Translations under genes and position numbers: made by a program | Part shown: positions 1 to 8,295 of the stretch, piece by piece | Layout: the number at the start of each line of letters is the position of its first letter | How positions within the stretch are numbered: position 1 is the first letter of the stretch | Origin: Treponema sp. | GTDB taxonomy: Bacteria; Spirochaetota; Spirochaetia; Treponematales; Treponemataceae | Reading direction: 5' to 3' | DNA length: 11,820 nt | Assembly: GCA_016297805.1 (NCBI GenBank) | Contig: JAEDFX010000076.1 | Location: 1-11,820 of the forward strand | Notes under the pieces: model-generated | Seen by the model: the letters and a program-made list of their open reading frames with translations, nothing else | Database searches by the model: none | What the model was told of the DNA's origin: nothing

Positions 1-207
1 GGGGTAGAAGACTTTGCAGAAGGTGAAGCACCGGTAGAAGAAGAACCATTTGGCGGGGTAGAAGACTTTGCAGAGGATGAACCGGCAGAGGAAGAACCAT
101 TTGACGGGGTAGAAGACTTTGCAGAGGATGAACCAGCAGAAGAAGAATCATTTGACGGCGTAGAAGACTTTGCAGAGGGTGAAGCACCGGCAGAGGAAGT
201 GCCAGTT
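1..207 (+). repeat. Four in-frame 51-54 bp tandem repeats encoding an acidic motif
   Basis: The units begin at 1, 55, 106 and 157, each opening with GGGGTAGAAGACTTTGCAGA or a one-base variant. Unit 1 is 54 bases; units 2 and 3 are 51; unit 4 decays after about 45 bases into the following linker. All length differences are multiples of three, so the frame is kept. Units 2 and 3 are nearly identical, while units 1 and 4 share the variant EGEAP. This suggests recent duplication and possibly copy-number variation between strains. The array may continue to the left of the window. Confidence 0.9.
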
Positions 208-624
208 GAAAAAGAAACATCAATTCCTTCCATTCCTGCTGAATTTGCAGATAAGATTGAACTTTTCAAGACTTTGCGTATTCTTTCAAACTTCCTGCCA
301 GAAGGTGATAAAGAATCCTTCCTCTCATGCCGCATACGCATGATGATAGAATACATTATAGCCAAAATGTCAGGAAAACCAGGCTTACTCATAACTGCAA
401 AAGCATTGTTAGAGTCCGGGGCACTTGGAGAAGACTATGACAGTCAGCTTACTGCAGAAGCCGAAGAAGATCTAAGCAATGCAATGATTACACATGTATT
501 AAAATATATGAAGAAGCTTGCCACAAGTCTTGAAGACGATAAACTTTCAAAAGCCCTTTGCCAGAGCGCAGATAATATTCTTGAACGAATAGAATTGGAA
601 GACCAAAAAAGTCAGATATTTTAG
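1..624 (+). CDS. 3' part of an unrecognised protein with acidic tandem repeats and a helical C-terminal domain
   Basis: The frame is open from base 1 to the TAG at 622-624, so the gene begins outside the window; 207 codons are visible. A GTG at 199 could be read as a start but lies inside the continuous frame and is not needed. Residues 1-67 are four consecutive copies of a 17-18 residue acidic unit, GVEDFAE(G/D)E-P-EEE-F-(G/D), rich in Glu/Asp with no Lys or Arg. After a Pro-containing linker (about 68-80), residues 80-207 form a probable all-helical domain with alternating charged and aliphatic residues. No signal peptide or membrane segment is visible in this part. The acidic repeats suggest an extended, flexible spacer or a binding surface for a basic partner, which is inference. 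I do not recognise the C-terminal domain. The gene converges on the M24 peptidase gene, with a hairpin between them. Confidence 0.85.
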   Translation, partial: GVEDFAEGEAPVEEEPFGGVEDFAEDEPAEEEPFDGVEDFAEDEPAEEESFDGVEDFAEGEAPAEEVPVEKETSIPSIPAEFADKIELFKTLRILSNFLPEGDKESFLSCRIRMMIEYIIAKMSGKPGLLITAKALLESGALGEDYDSQLTAEAEEDLSNAMITHVLKYMKKLATSLEDDKLSKALCQSADNILERIELEDQKSQIF

Positions 625-650
625 TTTCTAAAGACTAACGTTACACTAAA

Positions 651-698
651 GACTGACATCACTGTATCACATAACATTGTGATACAGTGATGTCAGTC
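651..698. terminator. Perfect 20-bp inverted repeat between convergent genes, probable two-way terminator
   Basis: The arms 651-670 and 679-698 are exact reverse complements around the 8-base loop ATAACATT. The hairpin sits between the stop of the upstream plus-strand gene (624) and the stop of the minus-strand peptidase gene (717). On the plus strand a T-run follows at 712-718, 13 bases after the stem, which is farther than in a classical intrinsic terminator. On the minus strand only a short T-run follows. Position argues for a terminator. The words it is made of recur in the 9948-10018 hairpin, so it may also be a copy of a dispersed palindromic element. Confidence 0.7.
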
Positions 699-716
699 AT
701 CGCTGTACCACTTTTT

Positions 717-1865
717 TTATAGGTAGATGATTCGGGAATTTGTGATTACTTCATGTCCGGTTTCGGTTATTAGAACATCATTTTCAAGACGACACCCACC
801 AATTTCTACGTCATATAAGCCTGGTTCGCAGGTAAGAATCATGCCTGGTTTAAATACCATTTCAGCATCAGTTCTAATACTTACTCTTGGAGCTTCGTGA
901 ATTTCCAAACCGATTGCGTGTCCCAAAGTATGAGGCATCTTTCGCTTTTCTTTTGCAAATACAGAATCTACTTTTTTGGCTGCATCAATAATTTTGTGTC
1001 CAGGCAGATACAAGGCAAGACCTTCTTCATAGGCCTTCTGTACCAACTCAAGTTGTTTTGTCTGTTCTTCAGTTAATGGACCTTTTGCAACCGTAACAGT
1101 TGTATCGCTGGTGTACCCTTTGTACACAACACCAAAATCCAAAATAGAAAGTCCCTGAGCTGGCCATTCAGCACCTGTGTAACCAGGAAAAGCATGAATG
1201 GCAAAACTTCGTGAAGGGCCTGCTGCAAGAGTATCAAACCCAGTCCGGTCACATCCATTTTCACGAAGCTTACGTTCAATTAAAAGTGCTACATCAATTT
1301 CAGTTTTGATTCTGCCGTCTTTAATCTGGGCTTCAATTTCATCAATAATCAAATCACCAATTCTTGCCGCTTCTTTGGTACATTCAATTTCATATTCGTC
1401 TTTAACCATGCGGCATTTTACAGTAAAGGCGTGAGCTCCATCTTCTTTGTTGCGGCAATCATAACTGCTTAAGGCATCAACAAATTTAAGATATTCCAGA
1501 TATGTAAGATAAGGAGGAAGTTCCACCTTGCTGTTTTCCCCATGGGTATAGCCAAGATTCAGCACAGCTTTAGTAGCATCAATTTCATTGTTTTTATATT
1601 TTGTGTAAGGAATAAGCTTGTCGTAATGACCGTACTGTTTTGCAAGATTTTCATCCCAAGGAATAAGATAAGTAAATCCATCACTAAAAATGATTAAAAC
1701 TGCATCATAGAAATGACCACAGTAATATGCCACATTAGGATCTCTATGCTCTTCGTTATCAATAAAAACACAGGCTCCAGTATTGTTGTTTCTAAGGTAT
1801 TCTGCAAGTCTTGCTCTGCGGGCTTTATAAATCTGATCTAATTCATCTGTTGTATAATCTTTCAT
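717..1865 (-). CDS. M24 family metallopeptidase (Xaa-Pro aminopeptidase / prolidase type)
   Basis: This is a 382-residue cytoplasmic peptidase of the creatinase/prolidase (pita-bread) fold, expected to cleave bonds next to proline in short peptides. Residues 15-135 form the N-terminal creatinase-like domain and 150-380 the catalytic domain. The five metal ligands of the family are visible: D243 (ILDFG), D254 (TSDTT), H316 (HTLGHAIG), E347 (TCEPG) and E361 (RLEND). The accessory histidines H224 (AIHAFPG) and H323 (EIHE) are also present, so the site looks intact and binuclear. The length fits the short prolidase-like members, which lack a long N-terminal extension, so aminopeptidase and dipeptidase cannot be separated from sequence alone. 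The ATG at 1865 has AAGGTG at 1871-1876 as ribosome binding site, directly after the murJ stop. The genes are 11 bases apart and almost certainly cotranscribed. Confidence 0.92.
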   Translation of the reverse strand: MKDYTTDELDQIYKARRARLAEYLRNNNTGACVFIDNEEHRDPNVAYYCGHFYDAVLIIFSDGFTYLIPWDENLAKQYGHYDKLIPYTKYKNNEIDATKAVLNLGYTHGENSKVELPPYLTYLEYLKFVDALSSYDCRNKEDGAHAFTVKCRMVKDEYEIECTKEAARIGDLIIDEIEAQIKDGRIKTEIDVALLIERKLRENGCDRTGFDTLAAGPSRSFAIHAFPGYTGAEWPAQGLSILDFGVVYKGYTSDTTVTVAKGPLTEEQTKQLELVQKAYEEGLALYLPGHKIIDAAKKVDSVFAKEKRKMPHTLGHAIGLEIHEAPRVSIRTDAEMVFKPGMILTCEPGLYDVEIGGCRLENDVLITETGHEVITNSRIIYL

Positions 1866-1876
1866 GTTATCACCTT

Positions 1877-3529
1877 TTATTTCTTGAATTTCTTTAAAAC
1901 TACGCCGACTACTTCATCTTTTGTAATAATCAGTTCTGCTACACCAATCATCCCAAATACAAGAGCACTTACTGCTACAGGAACTCCATATGCAATCAAC
2001 TTACCGTTATTTTCGAATATTTTAAGCATAAGATTGTTTACAAAGTAGGTAGGAATTACTGCAATTACCGAATAAACCGCAATTTTTACCATATAAATGA
2101 GGGAATTTTTTACAATATAACTAATCTGGAAGGTTCCCAGCTTTTTCATAAAAATAAACAGACAAACTGTATTTGCAAAACTAGCAAGACTAAGAGCAAG
2201 GGCAATACCGTTCCCCTGCATAGGTCGAGAAAGAATTAGAACCAGAACAATGTTTACTCCAAAGTTTACAACCCCAGCGGCAGCAGGAAGTTTGGAATTT
2301 CCCTGGGCATAGAATGCTGGAGAAATAATTCGGTTCAGGGCAATAAACAAAAGACCTGCAATATGATATCTGAATGCACCAAGAGTAAGGGCAACAGATG
2401 CATCGTCAAACTGATTTTTTTTGTATAAAAGAGAAATCAATTCTTTACCAGTAACAAGTGAATAAGCTGTAACTGGAATGGAAATCATTGTCATGATTTT
2501 TATAGCTTGTGTAAGAGTTTTATTGTATTCATCCCACTGATTTTTATTTGCATAGCCTGTAAGATCTGGAAGAATTACGGTTCCAATTGATACGGCAAAG
2601 ATTCCAAGAATTAATTCCTGAAGGCGCAGACTGTACTGCAGGCTGGAAGCAATTCCTTCTCCAATTCGGTTGGCATAAGAGGTTGATACAACATCATTCA
2701 GCTGATAAGCAGCAATTCCTACAATTGTTGGTGCTATTAAAGACATAACCTTGCGTGTACCAGGGTTGGTAAATGTCTTCTTAAGAGATGTAAAACAGAT
2801 TTTCCATCCAGTTTTGCGAACAAATGGCCACTGGAATAAAGCCTGTACAGCTCCACCAATAATTACACCAATAGACATGGCACGGGCAGGGTTTGCAGTA
2901 AATGGGGAAAATATGTAAGTTGCGGCAATTACAATTCCATTGAAAAATACAGGGGTAAAACCAGAAGGTGCGAATATTTTATGACCGTTTAAAATTCCCT
3001 GAAAAAGAGCTGCAATGGAAATCAATGTAAGATAAGGGAACATCATTCTTGTAAGAATTGTTACTTCATCCTTTTTCAATAACCAGGCTTCCAGCTGCAT
3101 TGCATAATCAGCGGCTTCTGGATTTCCGGGCTTTTTACAGAACAGAAGTGTAATAAGAGGACTTAAAATAATTCCCAAAATAACAACACAAACTGTAAGA
3201 AAGCTTACCAGAGTGAAAGTTGCTTTTAAGAATTCCTGAGTTTCATTACGGTTTTCTTCATCTTCACCTTTAGAAAGATAAGTTTTGAAGGTTGGAATGA
3301 ATGCGGCAGAAACTGCATTTTCAGCAAAAAGACGTCTGAAAAGGTTTGGAAGCATGAAAGCAGTGGAAAAAGCATCTGCATACATGCTTGTTCCAAGAAA
3401 AGTAGCCTTTGTCATTTCTCGGATTAATCCCATAATGCGGGATGCAAAGGTCATTAAAGAAAGTACAAGTCCTGATTTAACCAGTGATTTCTTTGGTTTA
3501 TTTTCATTTTCTACAATTTTATCAGCCAT
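1877..3529 (-). CDS. murJ: MurJ/MviN lipid II flippase
   Basis: This is a 550-residue polytopic membrane protein of the MOP superfamily that flips the peptidoglycan precursor lipid II across the inner membrane. Family signatures are clear. The N-terminal block SRIMGLIRE (30-38), ADAF (51-54) and LPNLFRRLFAE (60-70) match the conserved arginines and aspartate lining the MurJ cavity. R302 in SLRLQEL and the following GIFAVSIGTVILPDL (309-323) match the TM8 region. About 14 hydrophobic segments can be traced. It is roughly 40 residues longer than E. coli MurJ, mainly in a polar stretch at 131-156 and a longer C-terminus. The ATG at 3529 has no Shine-Dalgarno sequence, and an in-frame stop lies a short way upstream, so this start is the only reasonable one. 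A promoter-like pair ends 6 bases before the ATG, which suggests a leaderless transcript. First gene of the murJ-peptidase operon. Confidence 0.95.
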   Translation of the reverse strand: MADKIVENENKPKKSLVKSGLVLSLMTFASRIMGLIREMTKATFLGTSMYADAFSTAFMLPNLFRRLFAENAVSAAFIPTFKTYLSKGEDEENRNETQEFLKATFTLVSFLTVCVVILGIILSPLITLLFCKKPGNPEAADYAMQLEAWLLKKDEVTILTRMMFPYLTLISIAALFQGILNGHKIFAPSGFTPVFFNGIVIAATYIFSPFTANPARAMSIGVIIGGAVQALFQWPFVRKTGWKICFTSLKKTFTNPGTRKVMSLIAPTIVGIAAYQLNDVVSTSYANRIGEGIASSLQYSLRLQELILGIFAVSIGTVILPDLTGYANKNQWDEYNKTLTQAIKIMTMISIPVTAYSLVTGKELISLLYKKNQFDDASVALTLGAFRYHIAGLLFIALNRIISPAFYAQGNSKLPAAAGVVNFGVNIVLVLILSRPMQGNGIALALSLASFANTVCLFIFMKKLGTFQISYIVKNSLIYMVKIAVYSVIAVIPTYFVNNLMLKIFENNGKLIAYGVPVAVSALVFGMIGVAELIITKDEVVGVVLKKFKK

Positions 3530-3535
3530 ATCTTG

Positions 3536-3564
3536 ATGATAAAAAAATTGCGAATTTTGTTCAA
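3536..3564 (-). promoter_or_regulatory. Probable leftward promoter of murJ-peptidase, giving a leaderless mRNA
   Basis: Read on the minus strand, TTGAAC (3564-3559) and TATCAT (3541-3536) are separated by 17 bases. The match to sigma70 consensus is 4/6 and 5/6. Only 6 bases separate the -10 box from the murJ ATG, so transcription would start at or within a base of the A of the start codon. This agrees with the lack of a ribosome binding site before murJ. The AT-rich context makes chance matches possible. Confidence 0.5.
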
Positions 3565-3576
3565 TTCATATATAAT
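3548..3576 (+). promoter_or_regulatory. Probable sigma70 promoter of the cyclase operon
   Basis: TTGCGA (3548-3553) and TATAAT (3571-3576) have an ideal 17-base spacer. Transcription would begin near 3583, leaving a leader of about 50 bases before the TTG start at 3633. Its -35 box lies inside the spacer of the leftward murJ promoter, and the murJ -35 box lies inside this spacer. The two RNA polymerase sites therefore overlap. Confidence 0.65.
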
Positions 3577-3632
3577 TTTTAAATCAATAATCCCAGATTC
3601 ATATTCAAATAGCTATTTTTTGGAGGCCAAAA

Positions 3633-5348
3633 TTGGCTGGCAATTTTAAAATCTTTTCTAGAGTTGGGAAAACGCGCATTATTCCAATCGGATTAAAGAT
3701 TCTTCTTATCTTTATTGTTCTTATTTTATTATCAAATTTTGCTACAAACTATATTTCTTTGCAGCTTTCACAACGACAGATTATTAATCTTAACAATACA
3801 ATTATGGTTGAGCAGTTGAAGGAGCTTTACAGTAACTCATCTAACCAGTATCAGATTTATACTTATTCAGGCAATAAAGATGATTCAAACGAATCTATGC
3901 GAAAGGTTGCAGCAACAGGCTTTTCTAATCCAAACAGTGTTGCCTTTGGCTTAAAGGAAGATGGATCATTTGAATTTTTAAACTGCAACAATGAACTGGC
4001 AATGTGGACACGCTTTGTAGATAAAGATTCACTGGATAGATTGATTGAGTTAAGACAGGATGGAATCTCAGAAGGTTCTGTTTCGTTCCGCAACCATGAC
4101 GGTGAATATTTTGGTGTTTATAAATATCAGAGCGACTGGGAATACTTCATTATTCGTGCAGAAAAACGTTCTGACCTTGAAACTAACAACCGCAGAGTTT
4201 ATCTGTATACATCCCTTTTGATTATGGGACTTACACTTTTGTTTATTGTTTTAGGATATGTAATTCTTAATAAAGAGTTTGCACCGCTGCGTTCATTTAC
4301 AGCTGATTTAATCAGTATGCAGAAAAAGAAACAGCTGGATTTAATTGATTTGTCTAAGGCTGAAAATAATGATGTAACTTATATGGCTGCGTCTTTCAAC
4401 TCTCTTTCAACACAGGTAAACAGCCTTCTTGATACTTTCCAGAAGTTCGTTTCAAAAGATATTGTTGCAAAAGCATATTCAGGAAAAAATGTTGGTTTGG
4501 AAGGAAGTCAGCAGGAACTTACAATGTTGTTCTCAGATGTAAAAAGCTTCACATATCGAACAGAAACTCTTGGAAACGATATTATTGAAGTTTTGAACGT
4601 TCATTACAATCGTGTAATTCATAACGTTCACGAAAACAGAGGTATTGTTGGTTCTATTATTGGAGATGCTATTCTTGCAATTTATGGAACTATGGAAGAC
4701 CGAATGTCAAAATCATACAATGCAATTCGTTCTGCATGGGATATTACAAGGGCAACAGCAGGTCTTCGAGAAGCAATGCTTAAGCGTCGCGAAGAAATTG
4801 AAAAAACTCGTCAGCTGACTGAATCTGAAGAAAAGGTTTTCCAGGCTGTAATGGTAGATGTTGGTGTTGGTATTGATGGTGGTAAAGTATTCTATGGAAC
4901 TATTGGGCGTAATGATGCAAATGATCCTCGTCAGGCTCACATGGCAAATACAGTTATTGGAGATACAGTAAACTCAGCTTCCCGACTGGAAGGTTTAACT
5001 CGTATTTATCATCTTCCAGTTATTGTTTCCGGCTATGTTAAAGATGAAGTTCTTAAGGAAAGTGCCCGCTACAAGTTCTTTGAAATTGATACAGTTCAGG
5101 TAAAGGGTAAAACAGAAGGTAAAAAAATTTACTTCCCATTTGATACAAACGAAATGGAAGATTCTTTGCTGGTTAAATATGCAACATTTGAAGATGGACT
5201 TAAAGCGTATTACGATGGTGATTGGAAAACTGCCCGCAAGATTTTTAAGGAAGTTGACCTTGAAGTAACAGAAGTTTTCCTTGAGCGAATGGGATTAAAG
5301 AGTGCACCAGAGGATTGGAGTGGAATATGGACAATGACAACGAAGTAA
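3633..5348 (+). CDS. Membrane-bound class III adenylate/guanylate cyclase with periplasmic sensor and HAMP-like linker
   Basis: This 571-residue protein should make a cyclic nucleotide (probably cAMP) in response to a signal outside the inner membrane. It has TM1 at about 20-40, a periplasmic domain at 41-188 with CACHE/PAS-like GEYFGVYKY texture, TM2 at 190-212, a HAMP-like linker at 213-270, and a class III catalytic domain at 290-503. Metal-binding D302 (LFSDVKSFT) and D345 (IIGDAILAIYG), transition-state N447 and R451 (GDTVNSASRLEGLT), and the C-terminal KGK (491-493) are present. The purine-contacting lysine expected at 341 is Ser; the partner position T440 is the Thr seen in some bacterial adenylate cyclases. 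A charged insert (about 375-402) and a TPR-like tail ending WSGIWTMTTK follow family habits. The start is TTG, chosen because TGGAGG (3621-3626) precedes it with 6-base spacing and no ATG serves. First gene of the operon; its end overlaps the next gene. Confidence 0.9.
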   Translation: MAGNFKIFSRVGKTRIIPIGLKILLIFIVLILLSNFATNYISLQLSQRQIINLNNTIMVEQLKELYSNSSNQYQIYTYSGNKDDSNESMRKVAATGFSNPNSVAFGLKEDGSFEFLNCNNELAMWTRFVDKDSLDRLIELRQDGISEGSVSFRNHDGEYFGVYKYQSDWEYFIIRAEKRSDLETNNRRVYLYTSLLIMGLTLLFIVLGYVILNKEFAPLRSFTADLISMQKKKQLDLIDLSKAENNDVTYMAASFNSLSTQVNSLLDTFQKFVSKDIVAKAYSGKNVGLEGSQQELTMLFSDVKSFTYRTETLGNDIIEVLNVHYNRVIHNVHENRGIVGSIIGDAILAIYGTMEDRMSKSYNAIRSAWDITRATAGLREAMLKRREEIEKTRQLTESEEKVFQAVMVDVGVGIDGGKVFYGTIGRNDANDPRQAHMANTVIGDTVNSASRLEGLTRIYHLPVIVSGYVKDEVLKESARYKFFEIDTVQVKGKTEGKKIYFPFDTNEMEDSLLVKYATFEDGLKAYYDGDWKTARKIFKEVDLEVTEVFLERMGLKSAPEDWSGIWTMTTK

Positions 5349-6841
5349 TGATAGTTGAAAATAAAGAAGCAAAAATCCATCAGGAAGTAATGCTCTTTCT
5401 TGGTGATGAATTAACTACAATTCACAAGACTACTGGTGGACAAGTTTACGAAATTGAAAAGGAATTCGAAAAAACAAAAAAACATAAGTCACCTTTTGTA
5501 GTAATCATTCTGGGAGCCTGTTTGATTTTTGTTATTGGAATTGCTTTTACAATGCATAAAGTAATTTCTATGCAGAATCAGGAAATTTCTGTAAGTCTGG
5601 AAGAATTTAATGATTTGAATCTTAGAGCTTTGCTGGATACAGTAGCTTCTGCCCAGACTAATTATGATAATGCTGTAAAGAACAGAGCTCAGATTCAGGC
5701 AGAATTGGAAAGCAGATTGCGTACAGCAAAAGAGACCCTGGAAAACGATATTTACGTTATTGATTCCATGAATCTTAAAAGAAAAACTGTTTATAATGAC
5801 CGTGTTGCACTGGCAAAAAAGAAATATGAAGATTCTGTTAAATCTATTCAGAATGAATTTGCAGATGCTATTATCAAAGCAGAAAATGAAGTTCAGGCCT
5901 ATAAGGCTCAGCTTGCAGAATTCGATTCAGCAAAAGTTGAGTCGGCAAAAAATCAGGAAAAGGCTTTGGATAGTGAACGTCAGCTCAGGGAATTGGAAAC
6001 TAAGAAGCTTACTGATAGATATGAAAGCAGAATTGCAGAACTGGAAGAAAAACTAAGACTCCAGCAAATGAGAAACTCGGAAGAAATGCGAAATGCGGTT
6101 GCTCAGGTTTCTAAGCAATATCAGCATGAAATTGATTTGCTGGACCCAACAATTAAAGATGATACTGCAAGAGATATTATTCAGGAAGCAGCAAACATTG
6201 AAGTACCTGATTTTAATGGTGCCGCTACTCTTTTACAAAATTCTATTGCTTCAGAAAAAGTAGGAGCATTTGTAAATAAATATCAGGAAATTTATGACGA
6301 CTTCCGTTATCTTGATGACGTAGTCGCTTCTATTCCACAGAAAAATTCTATTCCAAAATACGTTTCTTCTGCCCGAATTCTTGTAAATGATATGAGTAAG
6401 GCTTTTGTTGATACAACAATTTCTTTTTATACAGAAACTGTAAAATTGAATGGAACTATCGATGGTTTGAATAATCAAATTAAAGCTTTAAATACAGCCC
6501 ATGAAAATGAAATCAACAATCAGCGGGAGATTTACGAATCAACAATGTCAAACGTTCTTGCACTGGCAAAAACAAATGCAATCATTTTTGAAGGTTCTAC
6601 TTATGATGACATTAAAATTTTCATTGCAAAAGATGCTCGCTATCTTCTTGATGAAGTAAGTGATGAAGAAGGTCGTGCTGCAGAAATAAGGATTGGTAAA
6701 GTTGCCTATAAAGGTCGTATTTTTAAGGCTGAAAATGAGACCTTCCGCTTTGAATTTGATGTAGATAAGGATGGAAATCTTCCTGAAGTAGATTTCAGCT
6801 TACTGGAGAAAGGTTCACCAGTAAAAATATTTAGTAAGTAA
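5327..6841 (+). CDS. Single-TM coiled-coil protein of unknown function
   Basis: I do not recognise this family. The ATG at 5327 gives 504 residues and is preferred over the in-frame TTG at 5315, because GGAG at 5317-5320 lies 6 bases before it. The start overlaps the cyclase gene by 22 bases, which implies translational coupling. The protein has a charged N-terminus (1-53), one membrane segment (about 55-75), a long Glu/Lys/Gln-rich coiled coil (about 105-275), a second helical stretch (about 300-415), and a compact C-terminal part (about 425-504) with beta-like texture (GRIFKAE, FRFEFDVD). There is no cleavable signal, so it is probably anchored in the inner membrane with one side made of the coiled coil; the N-terminal Lys cluster just before the TM favours the coiled coil being periplasmic. 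A scaffold or partner of the cyclase is inference from the overlap and cotranscription. Confidence 0.85.
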   Translation: MDNDNEVMIVENKEAKIHQEVMLFLGDELTTIHKTTGGQVYEIEKEFEKTKKHKSPFVVIILGACLIFVIGIAFTMHKVISMQNQEISVSLEEFNDLNLRALLDTVASAQTNYDNAVKNRAQIQAELESRLRTAKETLENDIYVIDSMNLKRKTVYNDRVALAKKKYEDSVKSIQNEFADAIIKAENEVQAYKAQLAEFDSAKVESAKNQEKALDSERQLRELETKKLTDRYESRIAELEEKLRLQQMRNSEEMRNAVAQVSKQYQHEIDLLDPTIKDDTARDIIQEAANIEVPDFNGAATLLQNSIASEKVGAFVNKYQEIYDDFRYLDDVVASIPQKNSIPKYVSSARILVNDMSKAFVDTTISFYTETVKLNGTIDGLNNQIKALNTAHENEINNQREIYESTMSNVLALAKTNAIIFEGSTYDDIKIFIAKDARYLLDEVSDEEGRAAEIRIGKVAYKGRIFKAENETFRFEFDVDKDGNLPEVDFSLLEKGSPVKIFSK

Positions 6842-6855
6842 TCAAAACACAGAAA

Positions 6856-6899
6856 TCTGCCGATAATATGACTATGGAAAATAGTGCTTTTTCGGCAGA
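6856..6899 (+). repeat. 8-bp inverted repeat bracketing the start codon at 6868
   Basis: TCTGCCGA at 6856-6863 and TCGGCAGA at 6892-6899 are perfect complements with a 28-base loop that contains the start codon. In mRNA this could form a GC-containing stem in an otherwise AT-rich region and limit or gate initiation. It could also be chance; the loop is long. Confidence 0.4.
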
Positions 6900-8295
6900 A
6901 CTTCAAGCTGCTCTTAATAAAAAACAGGAATGGTTTAATACAGTTTCTCTTCAGAATTTGCTTGTACAGTACAGACTGTTATACACCTGTGTCCACAATC
7001 TTTTTGATACTCTTTCAAAGAAAAATATAATTATTCCTGATCCATATCGAATGGATAAAAAGATTTCAGAAATCACTCTTCCTGAAACAAGTCCATTTTC
7101 TGATAATGAAATTGCTAAGGTTTTTGGAGCCCGCTTTTCTGAGTACGAAACAATGTTGGATTATATTTGTACTTACTATCGTTTTACAGTGGATAATCTT
7201 TCAATTCCTGTAGTAAAAAAACTTATTGATTTTAATAAGGTCTTTGATTGGGATAATGTATCTACAAATAACACTAAGATGAATACCAGAGCACTGGCAA
7301 TCTCTATTTCCAATGCAAAAATGGGTGCTCCTGGAGTAATCCAGAGTTTGATAAACGACAGTGTAACAAAATGTTCCCAGAGCATTAAAGAAATCAATAA
7401 GATTTTAAATGAACTGGGACTTTTCCAGAGGGAAATGTATAAGGGCGAACTGCGAAAGGATTTGTTTGAACATCCAGATTTTAATATGGGAAAAGCTATG
7501 TCTGGCCCAGATGCAGAAATGGCAGAAATCAAACGTTTGTACGGAAAGGTTATAGGTAAAAAGAAGACTTTTTATAGTGATCTTGTTGCCGAGATTATCG
7601 AAGAAGATCAGTCTCCAGAAAAGGATAAAAAACAGGATGCAGTTCTGGCAAAGCTTCAGATAAAAGAAGATGTAAAACAGAAGAAAGTCCAGAAAGCAGG
7701 ACCAAGCAGCAAAGAACTTATTATGGCTACAGTGCTTTCAATTGGTGCAATCGGACCAACATTAACTCAGCTGCGTGGAAAGCTTGAAGAAAATTTTGAA
7801 GTTATTTTTGCCAAGAAAAAGTCTTTTATGACAAAACTTATAGATGCCTTGAAACAGGTTTTTCATATAAAGGAAAAAGAAAGAATATGTATGGTGCCTG
7901 TAAAAGATCCAAAAACAGGTTTTGAGAAAACTGTAAAATTGAATGTTGAAGAATTCTTATTGGATTTGAATAAAAAGGAACGGGCATATAATGGAATTGG
8001 TGTGAAAGGACCTGAATATGCAAAAATTGAAGCTTCAAATGAAGAGGCTATTCTGGCCTTTGTTAATAAACAGATTTCAGAAATTCAGTCTGTATTTACA
8101 ATGATAAATGCCCTTGATGGTTATTTTAAGAATGAAATCGACAGCATTACAAAAGTAAAGATTAAAGGCATGCAAATTGAACTTACAGCCTTAAGAAATT
8201 CAATCGTCAATACAAATAAAAAGCGTGGAGATTATGCTAACTTTAAGCAGGAAACGGAACAGATGCGAAAACTGGGCATTAAAGAAGATGAATAA
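6868..8295 (+). CDS. Soluble helical protein of unknown function
   Basis: I do not recognise this 475-residue protein. It lacks a signal peptide and a convincing membrane segment, so it is probably cytoplasmic. Residues 1-245 look helical with scattered aromatics; 248-280 is a Lys/Glu/Gln-rich low-complexity linker (KDKKQDAVL, KQKKVQK); 281-330 has a mildly hydrophobic helix (ELIMATVLSIGAIGPTL) that might contact a membrane; and 340-475 is helical again with a charged end. The ATG at 6868 follows an in-frame stop at 6835. There is no clear Shine-Dalgarno, and the start lies inside an 8-bp inverted repeat, so initiation may be weak or depend on upstream translation. It lies 26 bases after the coiled-coil gene and overlaps the next gene by 8 bases (ATGAATAA), placing it firmly in the operon. 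Confidence 0.83.
   Translation: MTMENSAFSAELQAALNKKQEWFNTVSLQNLLVQYRLLYTCVHNLFDTLSKKNIIIPDPYRMDKKISEITLPETSPFSDNEIAKVFGARFSEYETMLDYICTYYRFTVDNLSIPVVKKLIDFNKVFDWDNVSTNNTKMNTRALAISISNAKMGAPGVIQSLINDSVTKCSQSIKEINKILNELGLFQREMYKGELRKDLFEHPDFNMGKAMSGPDAEMAEIKRLYGKVIGKKKTFYSDLVAEIIEEDQSPEKDKKQDAVLAKLQIKEDVKQKKVQKAGPSSKELIMATVLSIGAIGPTLTQLRGKLEENFEVIFAKKKSFMTKLIDALKQVFHIKEKERICMVPVKDPKTGFEKTVKLNVEEFLLDLNKKERAYNGIGVKGPEYAKIEASNEEAILAFVNKQISEIQSVFTMINALDGYFKNEIDSITKVKIKGMQIELTALRNSIVNTNKKRGDYANFKQETEQMRKLGIKEDE

Noticed and set aside
1..207. CRISPR-like direct repeats
   Set aside because: The units are adjacent without unique spacers, stay in one reading frame, and encode a repeated peptide.
5315..5326. 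TTG start for the coiled-coil protein
   Set aside because: The purine-rich site GGAG at 5317-5320 is placed for the ATG at 5327, not for the TTG at 5315.
8225..8287. Upstream extension of the solute-binding protein from 8225
   Set aside because: It would place 21 charged residues before a clear signal peptide and overlap the previous gene by 71 bases; the ATG at 8288 is better.
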